A DNA stretch of 64,000 nucleotides from Chitinophaga qingshengii (lineage in GTDB: Bacteria; Bacteroidota; Bacteroidia; Chitinophagales; Chitinophagaceae). The translations under genes were made by a program, and so were the position numbers. The stretch spans positions 124,001-188,000 of the forward strand of contig NZ_JACVFC010000007.1 of assembly GCF_014529935.1 (NCBI RefSeq), read 5' to 3'. The notes under the pieces are model-generated. The model was not told the origin of the DNA and did no database searches. It was given only the letters and a program-made list of their open reading frames with translations. Below are positions 25,211 to 33,407 of the stretch, one piece after another (position 1 is the first letter of the stretch; every line of letters begins with the position of its first letter).

Positions 25211-26719
25211 ATGAACACAAAAACCGTCCATTCCGTCATCAATGCAGGCAAGTCTTATCAATACGTTGATAACGGCGAACCTATGCGCGGCGGTATGAAA
25301 GATGTGTATTTCAGCCCCGATAAATCATACGTGGTGGCCTTCTACCGGGATGACCAGGATTTCAGCTCCCGCGAACGGCTACGTAAAATCGTCACCGAAT
25401 ACTATAACAGTTTCTTTAACCGCGAAGGCGGTCATTACTACAAGGACCTGTACTGCTGGCCTACCGACATGGTGGAACTGGACAAAAAAGTAGGGCTCAT
25501 CGTTCCCTGCTATAATCAGAATTTCTTTTTCAAAAAAGGATACGCTTCCAACGATCTGATCAAAGGAAAAGAAAAAGAGGGCAAATGGTTCGCTTCTCCC
25601 AAATTCCGGAATAAACAGTTCGCACTGCGCCTGGATGAAGCAGAACTGGGCAACTGGCTCAGCTATTTCCAGATCGGCGTCAATATCGCCAGGGGTGTAA
25701 AACGCCTGCATGCCGCCGGACTGGCCCATTCCGACCTTTCCTATAAAAACGTGCTGGTGGACCCCGTGAGCAAATCGGCCGCCATCATCGATATAGATGG
25801 ACTGGTAGTACCCGGCCTGTTTCCGCCGGATGTAATCGGCACCGCCGATTTTATTGCACCGGAAGTACTGGCTACCAAACACCTCGATGTTAAAGATCCT
25901 AACCGCAAGCTGCCGAACCGTCTTACCGACCTGCACGCACTGGCGGTAATGCTCTATATGTACCTGCTGTACCGCCATCCGCTGAAAGGAGGTAAGGTAC
26001 ACGACCTGGATACGGAAAAAGACGATCTGCTGTCTATGGGCGAAAAAGCCCTGTTCATTGAACATCCGCAGGATACCTCCAACCGGCCCAAGCCCAACCA
26101 GCTGAACCCGAAGGAACTACCCTGGGCAGATGTGAACAAAATGCCCTACACCATCGTGGGCCCGTACCTGAAAGAGCTGTTTGATCAGGCTTTCATTACC
26201 GGCCTGCATCAGCCCAACAACCGGCCGCCGGCTGAAATGTGGGAACAGGCATTGCTCAAAACCACCGACCTGATGCAGCCTTGCAGCAATGCGGCCTGTG
26301 AACAGAAGTGGTATGTGTTTGACAATACCATCTCCCCGAAATGCCCTTTCTGTGGTACGCCCCATAAAGGCACACTGCCGGTACTGGACCTCTACTACGA
26401 GTTTAAACCCACCGTCTGGAAACCGGAAAACCACCGGTTGATGGTGTACCATAACCAATACCTGTTTCAATGGCATGCCAACCGCAATATTATCCGTAAT
26501 GAGCGGCTCACGCCCGAACAGAAAGTGCCGGTAGGCTACTTCACCTTCCATCAGGGCAAATGGGTGCTGGTGAATCAAAAACTGAACTCCCTGAAAGACC
26601 TGACGGAAGATAAGGAGATACCCATCGGCACCATGGTGGAACTGACAGATGGTAAAAAACTGCTGCTGTCCCGCGAAGAAGGAGGGAGGGTAGTGATTAT
26701 TACAATGGCGAACAAATAA
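25211..26719 (+). CDS. Ter-associated protein kinase-like protein with zinc ribbon
   Basis: 502 residues. Kinase-like fold with catalytic loop LAHSDLSYKNVLVD (HSD in place of HRD, about 172), a DFG-equivalent IDIDGL (about 192) and GTADFIAPEVL. The N-lobe lacks an obvious VAIK lysine (VVAFYRD), so activity is uncertain. A Cys-rich ribbon follows (CSNAACEQKW and CPFCG, about 357-385), then a beta-rich tail. It is the kinase member of the TerY-P triad, beside its PP2C partner and TerY proteins. Start ATG 25211, 31 bp after the phosphatase. Confidence 0.88.
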   Translation: MNTKTVHSVINAGKSYQYVDNGEPMRGGMKDVYFSPDKSYVVAFYRDDQDFSSRERLRKIVTEYYNSFFNREGGHYYKDLYCWPTDMVELDKKVGLIVPCYNQNFFFKKGYASNDLIKGKEKEGKWFASPKFRNKQFALRLDEAELGNWLSYFQIGVNIARGVKRLHAAGLAHSDLSYKNVLVDPVSKSAAIIDIDGLVVPGLFPPDVIGTADFIAPEVLATKHLDVKDPNRKLPNRLTDLHALAVMLYMYLLYRHPLKGGKVHDLDTEKDDLLSMGEKALFIEHPQDTSNRPKPNQLNPKELPWADVNKMPYTIVGPYLKELFDQAFITGLHQPNNRPPAEMWEQALLKTTDLMQPCSNAACEQKWYVFDNTISPKCPFCGTPHKGTLPVLDLYYEFKPTVWKPENHRLMVYHNQYLFQWHANRNIIRNERLTPEQKVPVGYFTFHQGKWVLVNQKLNSLKDLTEDKEIPIGTMVELTDGKKLLLSREEGGRVVIITMANK

Positions 26720-26743
26720 GAACAATAAAAAAACACACTAAAA

Positions 26744-27556
26744 ATGAATTTTGCAGAACTATTCCAACAAATTATTGACAATCCCGTCCCATCGGCGATC
26801 GTGGTGGGAAACCTGATTATCATCGAAAGTCTGCTTTCGGTAGATAACGCTGCCGTGCTGGCCACGATGGTGATGGACCTGCCGGAACACCAGCGCGACC
26901 GTGCGTTGAAGTACGGTATCTTCGGCGCTTATTTGTTCCGTGGCCTGGCCATGTTATTTGCCTCTTTCCTCATCCAGTTCTGGTGGCTGAAAGCACTGGG
27001 CGGCCTGTACCTGCTGTACCTGGTATTTAGCTGGGCAAAAGAAAAACGTGCTAAAGCCAAAGCTGCCGAAGCGGAGGAAGAAGAATCCATTGACAAGGAA
27101 AAGAACTGGCTGTATAAGATGACAGTAGGCGCTATCGGTCCCTTCTGGGCTACAGTAGCCCTGGTGGAGCTAATGGACATGGCCTTCTCTATCGACAATA
27201 TCTTTGCGGCAGTAGCCTTTACAGATAATATCCTGCTGGTATGCCTCGGCGTATTCATCGGTATCCTCGCCATGCGTTTTGTGGCACAGGCTTTCGTACG
27301 ACTGATGACGAAGTTCTCTTTCCTGGAAACAGCAGCCTATGTGGTGATTGCGATCCTGGGCCTGAAACTGTCGCTGTCCCTGTGGGAACACTACAATACA
27401 GAATCGCCGATCACTAAATTCCTGGAAAGCCACATTGCTGACGTATGGACATCCATCCTGACAGTAGGCGTGTTCGTTATTCCGATCCTTACTTCTTTCC
27501 TGTTCAACGTACCTAAAAAAGGGCGCGCTGTTGAGCTGGAAAGCAAAAAAGCATAA
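26744..27556 (+). CDS. terC: TerC family integral membrane protein
   Basis: 270 residues with about seven membrane helices. TerC hallmarks: LIIIESLLSVDNAAVLATMV near residue 24 and LVELMDMAFSIDNIFAAVAF near 140, each carrying the conserved acidic and Asn residues of the likely metal path; the large loop between is rich in Lys and Glu. It sits in the inner membrane and is thought to move metal ions and to anchor TerD and other stress proteins. Last gene of the plus-strand Ter operon, 24 bp after the kinase. Confidence 0.95.
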   Translation: MNFAELFQQIIDNPVPSAIVVGNLIIIESLLSVDNAAVLATMVMDLPEHQRDRALKYGIFGAYLFRGLAMLFASFLIQFWWLKALGGLYLLYLVFSWAKEKRAKAKAAEAEEEESIDKEKNWLYKMTVGAIGPFWATVALVELMDMAFSIDNIFAAVAFTDNILLVCLGVFIGILAMRFVAQAFVRLMTKFSFLETAAYVVIAILGLKLSLSLWEHYNTESPITKFLESHIADVWTSILTVGVFVIPILTSFLFNVPKKGRAVELESKKA

Positions 27557-27585
27557 CCAATAACCAAATAAGAAAATAACCAAAT

Positions 27586-27628
27586 AAAAAAAATTGCATT
27601 GGTCTTCGGGCTGATGCAATTTTTTTTA
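27586..27628. terminator. Shared bidirectional terminator of the two Ter operons
   Basis: ATTGCAT (27593-27599) pairs with ATGCAAT (27614-27620), flanked by an A-run on the left and a T-run on the right, so it works for both directions. It lies exactly where the plus operon (ending in terC) meets the minus operon. Just before it, the motif AATAACCAA occurs twice with further variants. Confidence 0.85.
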
Positions 27629-28588
27629 GAGGGTATCGGTATTGAGCATCGTGCGGAGGATGTTGGTCTGCACATCGTAGTTGCCGATTTTCTGGAGGAA
27701 ATCTACTTCGGAGATTTTATCATAATACTGTTGTAACAAAGCCCGTACATTGTCCGGGATAGCGGTTTTCAGGATATTGGCCCTGCTTTCGAGCTGATCG
27801 TTTTTATCGGTCAGTTCGTGCATGATCCTGGCTTTTTTAGACAGGCTGTTGCTCCAATCGATATCCGGGATGGTGGATAGATCGCACAGCAGGAAGAGAT
27901 TTTTGGACGGGAAGAAGAGGAAATGCCGGTCAACATCCAGGAAACGGTACACTTCCGCGATCATGCCACCGGTTTTAAGACCGCAGAAAAACTCCGTACG
28001 GAAATCGTGTTTGCACAATAGTCCCATGAGTTTTTTCTGGATGGTGGCGTAATTGTTTTTGTAAACATCGGCCGCATCATATTGAACGAGGGCCATCATC
28101 TGGTCGGCGGAGATATCGTAATAAAAATCCTGCGAGAAGCGGCTGCTGAAGGTATTGATGTTTTTGGAGAAGGGATATTCATCCGTATTATCAGACAGGG
28201 TCTGGTACAACCTGCGGAGGGACAGGTTTATTTTCAGCGCTTGTTTCTGTTTGTCGAGATCGTAATTTTTTTCCGAAAAGACGGAGCTGTTCAGCTTTTC
28301 TATCATCTCCTTGTTGAGCTGTATTTCATCGTAGATCAGGCTTACGTTTCTTTCGTTGGCGGCCTTGATCTTCCGTAGCAGTTCGATGGCGGAGGCAGTG
28401 TATTGTAAGTGGAACAGCTCCAGCTTATTAATATCCAGTTCGGGATTGCTTTCAAATAACTTATGGACAACCTGGCTTCGGAGATATATTTTGTAAATAA
28501 TCTCTTCTTCAAAAAAAGCGGACAGCAACTGTAGTTTGCTGTTGGTTTTATTTGAGTCACTTAATATAATCGCCAGGTTATCCTCCAT
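27626..28588 (-). CDS. Unrecognised protein encoded beside TelA
   Basis: 320 residues, no signal peptide or membrane segment. The first 140 residues are helical (SDSNKTNSKLQLLSAFFEEE, LFHLQYTASAIELLRKIKAA). The middle holds a Tyr/Phe-rich segment (FSSRFSQDFYYDISADQMMA) and a short hydrophobic patch (RHFLFFPSKNLFLLCDLSTI). I recognise no family. The gene is 13 bp behind telA and ends the minus-strand Ter operon, so a role with TelA or TerD in stress response is the best guess by context. Confidence 0.7.
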   Translation of the reverse strand: MEDNLAIILSDSNKTNSKLQLLSAFFEEEIIYKIYLRSQVVHKLFESNPELDINKLELFHLQYTASAIELLRKIKAANERNVSLIYDEIQLNKEMIEKLNSSVFSEKNYDLDKQKQALKINLSLRRLYQTLSDNTDEYPFSKNINTFSSRFSQDFYYDISADQMMALVQYDAADVYKNNYATIQKKLMGLLCKHDFRTEFFCGLKTGGMIAEVYRFLDVDRHFLFFPSKNLFLLCDLSTIPDIDWSNSLSKKARIMHELTDKNDQLESRANILKTAIPDNVRALLQQYYDKISEVDFLQKIGNYDVQTNILRTMLNTDTL

Positions 28589-28601
28589 TATCTAAACACG
28601 G

Positions 28602-29705
28602 TTAGCTCACGTTAGTTACATTTTTCTTCAGCTCTGATTCCAGGTTTTGCAGTTCACCGTTCAGCACTTTACGGCTTTCGGCGCCCTGGTCGTGGATTCT
28701 CTTCACTTCATGCAACGTTTCGATCAGCGACTGTGTGGTACGTTTCAGTGTTTCGATAGATACCACGGTCTTCTCGTTTTCCCTGGCTACCTCGATACTG
28801 TTCTGTTTGAGCAGGTCTGCATTTTTCTGCAGGATGGTATTGGTAGTTTCAGAAACTTTGCGTTGCATTTCCACATTGGCCTTCTGGCGTTGCAGCGCTA
28901 CCGCGATGGTAAGCTGGTTTTTCCAGACAGGGATGGTAGTGGAAATGATAGATTGTGCTTTTTCAGCGATAGAAGTGTTGTTGTTCTGCACTAACCGGAT
29001 CTGTGCCAGGGACTGCAGCATGATGAAGCGTACAATCTTCATGTCTGCCAGTCTTTTATCCAGGCGGCTCACGAAATCCCGGAGGTCCGCAATTTCATAG
29101 TCCTGGTAGTTGCCGGCATTGGCTTCCATTTCCGCCAGTTTCTGGCTCAGTTCATTGTATTTGAGCTGACCGGAAATGATCAGGTCTTCCATCTGCTTGA
29201 TGTAGTTGACATTGCTGTCGAACATGGTTTGCAGGGAACTGTTGTCTTTCAGGGAATTGATACGGCCCGCCTTGATCTTGTTGGTGATCTTGTCGATATT
29301 GGCAACTACGGTATCATATTTCTGGAAGAGTTTCTGTGTATCCAGCACGAGTTTTTTCAGGAACGGTACTTTAGAGAGGAAGCTCTTAAAACCGCCCTGG
29401 TTCAGCTCATCTACATCGATGTAATTGAGTTCGGTGAGCAGGTCGTTGATCAGGCCACCTACTTCTCCGGAGTTGTAGGTACGCACAGAGGTGAGGAACT
29501 CGTTGCTGTAGCGCTCCATGGAGCTTTGTACGTCGGCGCCGTAGTTCAGGATAGAGTTCACGTCGGAGGTAACCAGCGACTTGTTGAGCTCATTGTATTT
29601 CTGCGTTTCTTCCGGGGTGATACGGGTAAGGTCGGTGTTGCCGTCCTTGTCCAGTCTTACCGCGGGAAGCGCTGCCTGATCAGTTATGTTTGGATTAGAT
29701 TCCAT
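28602..29705 (-). CDS. telA: TelA family toxic anion resistance protein
   Basis: 367 residues, almost wholly helical. TelA features: N-terminal YNELNKSLVTSDVNSILNYG, SKVPFLKKLVLDTQKLFQKYD, NIDKITNKIKAGR, then the LRDFVSRLDKRLADMKIVRF and SIAEKAQSIISTTIPVWKNQ segment typical of the family. It is a cytosolic coiled-coil protein of unknown biochemistry, linked with tellurite tolerance and cell-envelope stress. It has its own promoter box just upstream as well as likely read-through from the TerD genes. Confidence 0.95.
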   Translation of the reverse strand: MESNPNITDQAALPAVRLDKDGNTDLTRITPEETQKYNELNKSLVTSDVNSILNYGADVQSSMERYSNEFLTSVRTYNSGEVGGLINDLLTELNYIDVDELNQGGFKSFLSKVPFLKKLVLDTQKLFQKYDTVVANIDKITNKIKAGRINSLKDNSSLQTMFDSNVNYIKQMEDLIISGQLKYNELSQKLAEMEANAGNYQDYEIADLRDFVSRLDKRLADMKIVRFIMLQSLAQIRLVQNNNTSIAEKAQSIISTTIPVWKNQLTIAVALQRQKANVEMQRKVSETTNTILQKNADLLKQNSIEVARENEKTVVSIETLKRTTQSLIETLHEVKRIHDQGAESRKVLNGELQNLESELKKNVTNVS

Positions 29706-29736
29706 AAGGTATCATGATTAATAAGTGATAGCATTA

Positions 29737-29744
29737 CAAAGGTA
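29737..29744 (-). promoter_or_regulatory. Internal promoter box before telA (TACCTTTG)
   Basis: An exact TAnnTTTG match on the minus strand, 31 nt before the telA ATG at 29705 and just 4 bases from the end of the TerD gene upstream. It would allow telA and the gene after it to be transcribed on their own. Confidence 0.5.
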
Positions 29745-29748
29745 AGGA

Positions 29749-30363
29749 CTACAGGTATTGCCTGGACACAGTGTCCACGGTTTCCTGCAGCTTACGGTCG
29801 CGGGTGGGTTCACCGATGGCGTTGAACTTCCATTCGCCGTTTTTCTTATAGAAAACGCCCATTACCATCGATACGTGGCCGGCAAATCCGGGACCGCTGG
29901 CGATGTCGTAGGTGGCAAATACTTCATTCACACGGGAAGGGGTGCCTTCGTATATGCGGATGGAAGCAAACGGAATAGTCCCAAAGTCGTGTCCACGGAA
30001 GCTGTTGAGTACAAAAGCCACATAGTTCACGCTGGGATTCAGGCGGGAGAGGTCCACGGTGATCACTTCGTTGTCCAGGCCATCGTTGCCGTTCATATCG
30101 CCGGTGAGGTCATCACCGCTGTGGCGGATGGAGTTGTCCTGGGACCGGAGGTTACCGAAGTAAACCACTTCCAGCAGTTGTTTTTGTTCATTGAACAAAG
30201 CGCAGCTACCGTCCAGGTCTACCGCTTCCTTGGTTTTAGACATGCCAAAAAGCCCTTTCTTTTCGATAGCGCCCCAGTTGATGCCTACACAGATATTTTG
30301 GAGTTTGGAGCCATTGCTTTTTTCAAGACTGATGCGTTGGCCCTTTTGAAGATTGATTGCCAT
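29749..30363 (-). CDS. TerD family stress protein 3
   Basis: 204 residues: MAINLQKGQRISLEKSNGSK, ICVGINWGAIEKKG, AVDLDGSCALF, RHSGDDLTGDMNGNDGLDNE (calcium-binding loops), FATYDIASGPGFAGH and VFYKKNGEWKFNAIG. This is the TerE/TerZ-like variant with VDLDGS and a conserved NYVAFVLNSFRGHDF stretch. Follows TerD copy 4 by 27 bp in the same operon. Confidence 0.94.
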   Translation of the reverse strand: MAINLQKGQRISLEKSNGSKLQNICVGINWGAIEKKGLFGMSKTKEAVDLDGSCALFNEQKQLLEVVYFGNLRSQDNSIRHSGDDLTGDMNGNDGLDNEVITVDLSRLNPSVNYVAFVLNSFRGHDFGTIPFASIRIYEGTPSRVNEVFATYDIASGPGFAGHVSMVMGVFYKKNGEWKFNAIGEPTRDRKLQETVDTVSRQYL

Positions 30364-30390
30364 TTGTTGTGGGTGATTTAATGGAACAGA

Positions 30391-30945
30391 TTAGTTGTAT
30401 TTGTTCAGGTAATCCTGCAGACCGCCTTTCATGCCTACGCCTACGGCTTCGAATTTCCATTCGTCGTTGCGTTTGTAGATACGGCCAAATTCTACGGCTG
30501 TTTCGATGGAGAAATCTTCTTCCAGCTCATATTTCAGAATTACTTCGTTGGTAGCGGCATCCACTACTCTCACGTAGGAGTTTCTTACCTGGCCGAAGTT
30601 CTGCCTTCTGGCTTCAGCTTCGTGAATGGTTACTACCACGCATATCTCGGAAACATTTGCATCAATTTTGGAGAGGTCAATTTTGATTTGTTCGTCATCG
30701 CCGCTGCCTTCACCGGTGAGGTTATCGCCAGTATGTTCTACTGCGCCGTCGGGAGTTTTAAGGTTGTTGTAAAACACAAAGTGCTGGTCGGACAGGAGTT
30801 TTCTGTTATCTCCCATCACAAAGATAGAAGCGTCCAGGTCGAACGCGCTGCCGGTGGAAGATGAGTTGGTATCCCATCCCAGTCCGATCGTGAATTTGGG
30901 AGCATTAATCGCCTGCCGTTGTCCTTTTTGCAAATTAATTGCCAT
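30391..30945 (-). CDS. TerD family stress protein 4
   Basis: 184 residues from ATG 30945; the longer open frame upstream lies inside the previous gene and is not used. Motifs: MAINLQKGQRQAI, TIGLGWDTNSSSTG, AFDLDASIFVMG, EHTGDNLTGEGSGDDEQI, VRNSYVRVVDAATNEV and FGRIYKRNDEWKFEAVG. It is closest of the four to copy 1 in this window. Its start overlaps the end of the phosphoribosyltransferase-like gene by 11 bases, which implies translational coupling. Confidence 0.94.
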   Translation of the reverse strand: MAINLQKGQRQAINAPKFTIGLGWDTNSSSTGSAFDLDASIFVMGDNRKLLSDQHFVFYNNLKTPDGAVEHTGDNLTGEGSGDDEQIKIDLSKIDANVSEICVVVTIHEAEARRQNFGQVRNSYVRVVDAATNEVILKYELEEDFSIETAVEFGRIYKRNDEWKFEAVGVGMKGGLQDYLNKYN

Positions 30946-31774
30946 GTTGTATGCTTTTATGTTTTCTAAAAATATACTGGTTAATATACTGAAGATTTCG
31001 CTGATATGCTTCGATGGTATGGTAACCGTTGCCGATAGCCATATCATACAAAATATTGATAAACTGGTCTGACTGATTTTGCAGGAAAATACAAAATGAA
31101 TCGAAATCGTAGTTGAGAATATATTTTACGATCCGGGTATTGATGGCAAACCGTTCATCCTGCACAATTTTCTCCAGGTGGAAGATGGATTTAACAAAAT
31201 GATAGTTCAGGTGGTTTTCGATGTTGGGATGGATGTTGTGGTTCTGTAACTCCGCATAGTACAGCAGGTACATGTCATTGGTCAGCTGGTAGGCATCCAC
31301 CATTTTGAGTATCATCCGCTCGTGTCCGCCGGTAATGCGGATATCATCCAGGAACACGACGGTTTTGCCGGCCAGGAATTCCCGGTCTATATGAAACGAA
31401 TCGTTCCCGATCAGTTTCATGCGTTGTTCGGCATCCAGTTCACCGTAATCTTCCTTGTAGGTGATGGTACGGTGTACTTTCGTTTCCTGTAATACCGGGT
31501 GCCCGTGGGCTGCCAGCCAGCGGTTGAGCCGGCACACGAAGTGGTTCTTCATGGCAAAGGTAGCCGTGGGAATGAACGCATACGGACTGGATACCACCAC
31601 CAGTTGCGGCACTTCCCGTCCTTTCAGGTGATGGTCTATAAACCCATCGGCCAGGGCGGTGCCGAACTTTTCCGCTACCAGATCGTCTCCAAATTTGAAA
31701 CGGCTGTAGTCATCCGGACAAAACCCGAACTGGCTGGTATCTGTGATTTTATGTAAGGAATAAGTCTGTGTCAT
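30935..31774 (-). CDS. Phosphoribosyltransferase-like protein of the Ter biosynthetic module
   Basis: 279 residues from ATG 31774, whose A is the last base of the upstream stop (TAATG), so an earlier start is unlikely. The PRPP-binding motif is VVFLDDIRITGG (about 147), with a preceding strand VVVSSPYAFIPTAT. The C-terminal 100 residues are helical and unassigned. PRTase-like proteins together with HAD phosphatases form part of the module in Ter islands proposed to make a nucleoside-like molecule. Other parts of that module (ATP-grasp, HpcH/CitE-like lyase) are missing here. Substrate unknown. Confidence 0.78.
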   Translation of the reverse strand: MTQTYSLHKITDTSQFGFCPDDYSRFKFGDDLVAEKFGTALADGFIDHHLKGREVPQLVVVSSPYAFIPTATFAMKNHFVCRLNRWLAAHGHPVLQETKVHRTITYKEDYGELDAEQRMKLIGNDSFHIDREFLAGKTVVFLDDIRITGGHERMILKMVDAYQLTNDMYLLYYAELQNHNIHPNIENHLNYHFVKSIFHLEKIVQDERFAINTRIVKYILNYDFDSFCIFLQNQSDQFINILYDMAIGNGYHTIEAYQRNLQYINQYIFRKHKSIQHGN

Positions 31775-32472
31775 TAGTTGAGCAGGCTTGAGATACATTG
31801 ATGATTGGAGTTGACCAGTAACGTATGAATGCCGGCCTTGCTGGCGCCTTCGATATCTGCTTTTACGTTATCGCCTATATGTATGATCTGTTGGGGAAGA
31901 ATCGTTTCCCCGTTCCTGGTAGTGGTAACGGTTTCCAGCATGAGCCGGAACATTTCCGGATTGGGTTTGGACACCCCGGTTTCATCTGAATACAGCTGAA
32001 AATGCAGGTAATTGCCCAGTTCCAGTTCCTGTAATACTTTACGCAGGGTGCGTCCTTTAATGAACGCCGTGTTGCTCAACAGGCCCAGGGTACAATCCTG
32101 TCGCTGGTGCAGTGTGCGCAGCACATTTTTGGTAGCGGAACAATACGCCATCGGCGGGTATTTGAAGACAATCGCTTCCATTTCGTCGTACAACGCCGCC
32201 AGGTCGATGGTACTAAAATCAACTTCATGGTCATTCATCTCACTGATCACCATCAGGTGCAGGGTATCCGTATCTATATTACCGCCGGTTTTTTCATTGA
32301 TGGCATTGCTCATCAGGTCTATCCGCCGGAAGATACGTTCCACTTCTTCCAGGGATTTCTGCCGGTGGTTAAAGTGATCGAAAAAAAACTTCGTCCGCTC
32401 CTTTTTGTAGGACGGATTAGATCTGATCAAGGTTAACCAGAGGTCAAAAGAGTAATGCTGATAGCTGTTCAT
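31774..32472 (-). CDS. HAD family hydrolase of the Ter locus
   Basis: 232 residues from ATG 32472 (MNSYQHYSFDLW); an in-frame TTG 30 bases upstream is less likely. HAD motifs: I, YSFDLWLTLIRS with the nucleophile Asp (the usual second acid is Trp, as in haloacid-dehalogenase-like members); II, GLLSNTAF; III, the Lys in GVSKPNPEMF; IV, IIHIGDNVKADIEGA. It is probably a phosphatase of a phosphorylated small molecule. First gene of the minus-strand Ter operon. A TPP riboswitch with a terminator lies about 260 bases upstream on the same strand. Confidence 0.85.
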   Translation of the reverse strand: MNSYQHYSFDLWLTLIRSNPSYKKERTKFFFDHFNHRQKSLEEVERIFRRIDLMSNAINEKTGGNIDTDTLHLMVISEMNDHEVDFSTIDLAALYDEMEAIVFKYPPMAYCSATKNVLRTLHQRQDCTLGLLSNTAFIKGRTLRKVLQELELGNYLHFQLYSDETGVSKPNPEMFRLMLETVTTTRNGETILPQQIIHIGDNVKADIEGASKAGIHTLLVNSNHQCISSLLN

Positions 32473-32736
32473 TCGTTGGTTATGGTGTATAATACTGCAC
32501 AAATCGGGGTTAAACCTATTTATGAGAGCATAGTGTGAAAATAACTATTGTTTACAAACGGGACATTCATTTTTCGATTTGCATGACTAAGCCGGGTAGG
32601 TATCAAAAAGCCTGCCGTAGTGTTTGTTAGCTAATATAATACTTAATCGGGCAAGGAAAATGAAAAAATTGCAGGATTAAAGGTTTGATAATAAATGAAA
32701 GTTGCCAAAATGACAACTTATCTAGTGGTGCCGCAC
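32473..32736 (-). other. Leader or spacer between TPP riboswitch terminator and HAD gene
   Basis: 264 bases with no gene. It includes a short hairpin, AAGTTG (minus strand, near 32719) with CAACTT, followed by T-rich sequence. No exact TAnnTTTG box is seen on the minus strand, so the HAD operon may depend on a promoter upstream of the riboswitch or on a weak promoter of its own. Confidence 0.4.
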
Positions 32737-32767
32737 AAAAAAAGAAGGCGCCGGGTTTACCGGTGCC
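32737..32767 (-). terminator. Terminator directly behind the TPP aptamer
   Basis: On the minus strand GGCACCGG pairs with CCGGCGCC (one mismatch, 32747-32767) and is followed by TTCTTTTTTT (32737-32746). Placed right after the aptamer, it is the expected expression platform of a transcription-terminating riboswitch. Confidence 0.75.
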
Positions 32768-32775
32768 TCCCTGGT

Positions 32776-32867
32776 GTTTCCTGCTTTCCTACGCTGGTAT
32801 TACCCAGTTCAGGTTATGTGGGTATCATCTCAGATTTGTTTTACCAAAACCACCCCATTTCAGAAAC
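32776..32867 (-). ncRNA. TPP (thiamine pyrophosphate) riboswitch aptamer, THI box
   Basis: Read on the minus strand, all conserved blocks are present in order: GGGGTG (near 32853), a small P3 hairpin GTTTT/AAAAC, CTGAGATGATACCC (around 32821-32833), AACCTGAACTGGGTAATACC and AGCGTAGGAAA (32785-32815), and a closing helix GTTTC/GAAAC. In the family, TPP binding favours the terminator that follows and shuts off thiamine synthesis or uptake genes. Here no thiamine gene follows; the next gene on this strand is the HAD hydrolase of the Ter operon. Confidence 0.93.
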
Positions 32868-33127
32868 ATCTTGCTAACTATGATAACAGAATCATGCCGG
32901 GAGATACCATGTCAAAAAATGCCTGGTTTTCAATCAAAACCTTTGCTGACACAGCCTTTTACTGTAGCAATGTTTGCACAAACGGTTCCGCATTCCGGGG
33001 AAATATTGCCTGTCCGCTTGCCGTGGTTTGGGACGGTAAGCCGCTACTAGAGGGAGCCTGGCAAACCGGTAGAGTCTTTGATCCTGATAAAACCTGTCGT
33101 ATTGTTTCACCATTAAAAACCTTTCTT
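32868..33127. other. Intergenic region between riboswitch and dodecin
   Basis: 260 bases. It should contain the promoter of the riboswitch (minus) and of dodecin (plus), but no exact TAnnTTTG box was found. Open frames here have no recognisable protein character. Confidence 0.4.
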
Positions 33128-33337
33128 ATGGCTATTGTTAAAGTGATTGAGGTGATTGCCTCCTCCGAAAAAAGTTTCGAAGATGCCGTGCAGAATGCGG
33201 TACAGGAAGTGACCAAAACGATTCACAATGTAGACTCTGTATTTGTAAAAGATTTGAAGGTACATGTGAATGACGGAAAAATCACTACATACGGCGCTAT
33301 CTGCAAAGTGGCTTTCCGGCTTGATGACAAACGTTGA
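33128..33337 (+). CDS. Dodecin family flavin-binding protein
   Basis: 69 residues, the normal dodecin size: MAIVKVIEVIASSEKSFEDA, AVQEVTKTIHNVD, then VKDLKVHVNDGKITTYGAI and a final strand KVAFRLD. The start is the ATG at 33128; a longer frame upstream lacks protein character. Dodecins form hollow dodecamers that store riboflavin or FMN. In well-studied members a Trp stacks on the flavin; the matching position here (about residue 37, HNVDSVFVKD) is Ser, so flavin binding may differ. Followed by the universal stress protein gene 70 bp on. Confidence 0.88.
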   Translation: MAIVKVIEVIASSEKSFEDAVQNAVQEVTKTIHNVDSVFVKDLKVHVNDGKITTYGAICKVAFRLDDKR

Positions 33338-33407
33338 CCAGCGAATGGGGATTGAGCCGGATTAAACGTTCAATCCCTTTTTCACCACACATATAAATGA
33401 AGACGAT

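Noticed and set aside
32774..33127. A plus-strand open frame running through the riboswitch into dodecin
   Set aside because: The first part is the reverse complement of a TPP aptamer, and the normal dodecin start MAIVKVIEV fits the ATG at 33128.
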